64,000 nucleotides of DNA from positions 1,919,501 through 1,983,500 of the forward strand of contig NC_014472.1 in the NCBI RefSeq assembly GCF_000153165.2, given 5' to 3'. A program made the translations under genes and the position numbers. Numbering within the stretch: position 1 is the stretch's first letter; each line of letters opens with the position of its first letter. Below, piece after piece: positions 63,590-64,000 of this stretch. The notes under the pieces were generated by a model that saw only the letters and a program-made list of their open reading frames with translations, ran no database searches and was not told the DNA's origin. The stretch is from Maribacter sp. HTCC2170 (lineage in GTDB: Bacteria > Bacteroidota > Bacteroidia > Flavobacteriales > Flavobacteriaceae).

Positions 63590-64000
63590 ATGAAAAAGCT
63601 TTTTGATGATTCCAGTTACAGTTGTAGCAAGTTGGTGACAAATACATATAGCACTTCATTTTCCTCCGGGATAAAGATGTTCGCCCCATCTATAAGGCCT
63701 GCGATTTATGCGATTTATGGATTTGTACGGTACGCTGACGAAATTGTGGATACATTTAATGAATACGATCAGGAGTTGCTTTTTAATGAGTTCAAGGAAG
63801 ATTATAATAAAGCAATTGAAAGAAGAATAAGTCTTAACCCCATTCTAAATGCATTTCAGGAAATTGTACATAATTATGATTTACACCCATATGTAGAAGA
63901 TTTTCTTGGGAGTATGGAAAGTGACTTGTACAAAAAGGAATATAGTTCCAAACAGGATTTTGTTAAATATATTTATGGATCTGCTGATGTTGTAGGGTTA
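63590..64000 (+). CDS. crtB: Phytoene synthase (CrtB), 5' end (partial)
   Basis: The first 137 codons of a squalene/phytoene synthase: KLFDDSSYSCSKLVTNTYST, FAPSIRPAIYAIYGFVRYAD with the first aspartate-rich motif DEIVD, then YVEDFLGSMESDL and YIYGSADVVGL. It couples two geranylgeranyl diphosphates to phytoene, the substrate of CrtI. The gene runs out of the window; full length should be about 280 residues. It follows crtI by one base. Confidence 0.93.
   Translation, partial: MKKLFDDSSYSCSKLVTNTYSTSFSSGIKMFAPSIRPAIYAIYGFVRYADEIVDTFNEYDQELLFNEFKEDYNKAIERRISLNPILNAFQEIVHNYDLHPYVEDFLGSMESDLYKKEYSSKQDFVKYIYGSADVVGL

Overview
The window is a contiguous chromosomal piece from a marine-type member of the Flavobacteriaceae (phylum Bacteroidota). 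Evidence: the gliding-motility pair gldE-gldD behind mutY-ssb; DUF4270, DUF3667, DUF3127 and DUF4301 proteins typical of the phylum; atpD-atpC separated from the other ATP synthase genes; many TonB-dependent receptors; Bacteroidota-type -7 promoter elements (TAnnTTTG) and few Shine-Dalgarno sequences; AT-rich DNA. Nearly all of it is housekeeping DNA. No tRNA, rRNA, CRISPR array, insertion sequence or prophage was seen, and no gene-free stretch exceeds 300 bases.

Layout. 1-5.5 kb: end of a leucine-rich-repeat protein, two tandem outer-membrane barrels, exonuclease III, a cytochrome-c/FG-GAP protein, an aldo/keto reductase and a 35-codon membrane peptide. 5.5-15.1 kb: radA, a pseudo-esterase, a YbhN-like membrane protein, panD, panC (leftward), then a GT5-only glycogen-synthase-like gene, a DUF4270 lipoprotein and glmS (rightward). 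15.3-20.6 kb: a large TonB receptor, atpD-atpC, a small membrane protein. 20.7-28.2 kb: M61 peptidase, a DUF2007-type protein flanked by what look like remnants of bioF and bioD, a GT39-type glycosyltransferase, and a divergent MocR-regulator/TonB-receptor pair with different codon preference. 28.3-38.6 kb: JmjC-like protein, recX, DUF3667, rng, a 29-residue basic protein, HU, mutY-ssb-gldE-gldD, a heavy-metal-associated protein and a DMT transporter. 38.7-45.8 kb: a paired M16 protease system, rplU-rpmA, a ROK kinase, ahcY. 45.9-51.9 kb: phosphopantetheinyl transferase, then a thiamine-uptake locus (thiamine-binding protein, PnuC/PnuT transporter, NadR-like kinase, DUF4301, TPP riboswitch, TonB receptor). 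52-59 kb: oxidoreductase, Rieske-like lipoprotein, greA, HIT protein, sensor kinase, flavin reductase, methyltransferase, DUF3127, aat. 59-64 kb: a CarH/LitR-type B12-dependent MerR regulator divergent from a four-repeat fasciclin lipoprotein, crtI and the start of crtB.

The most notable systems are the putative light-controlled carotenoid locus, where two equally built 8-16-8 palindromes sit on the core promoter; the thiamine locus with a candidate new kinase; and the decayed biotin genes. Several proteins are recognisable family members that have lost a hallmark residue (esterase, MocR, ROK, GT5, Rieske).
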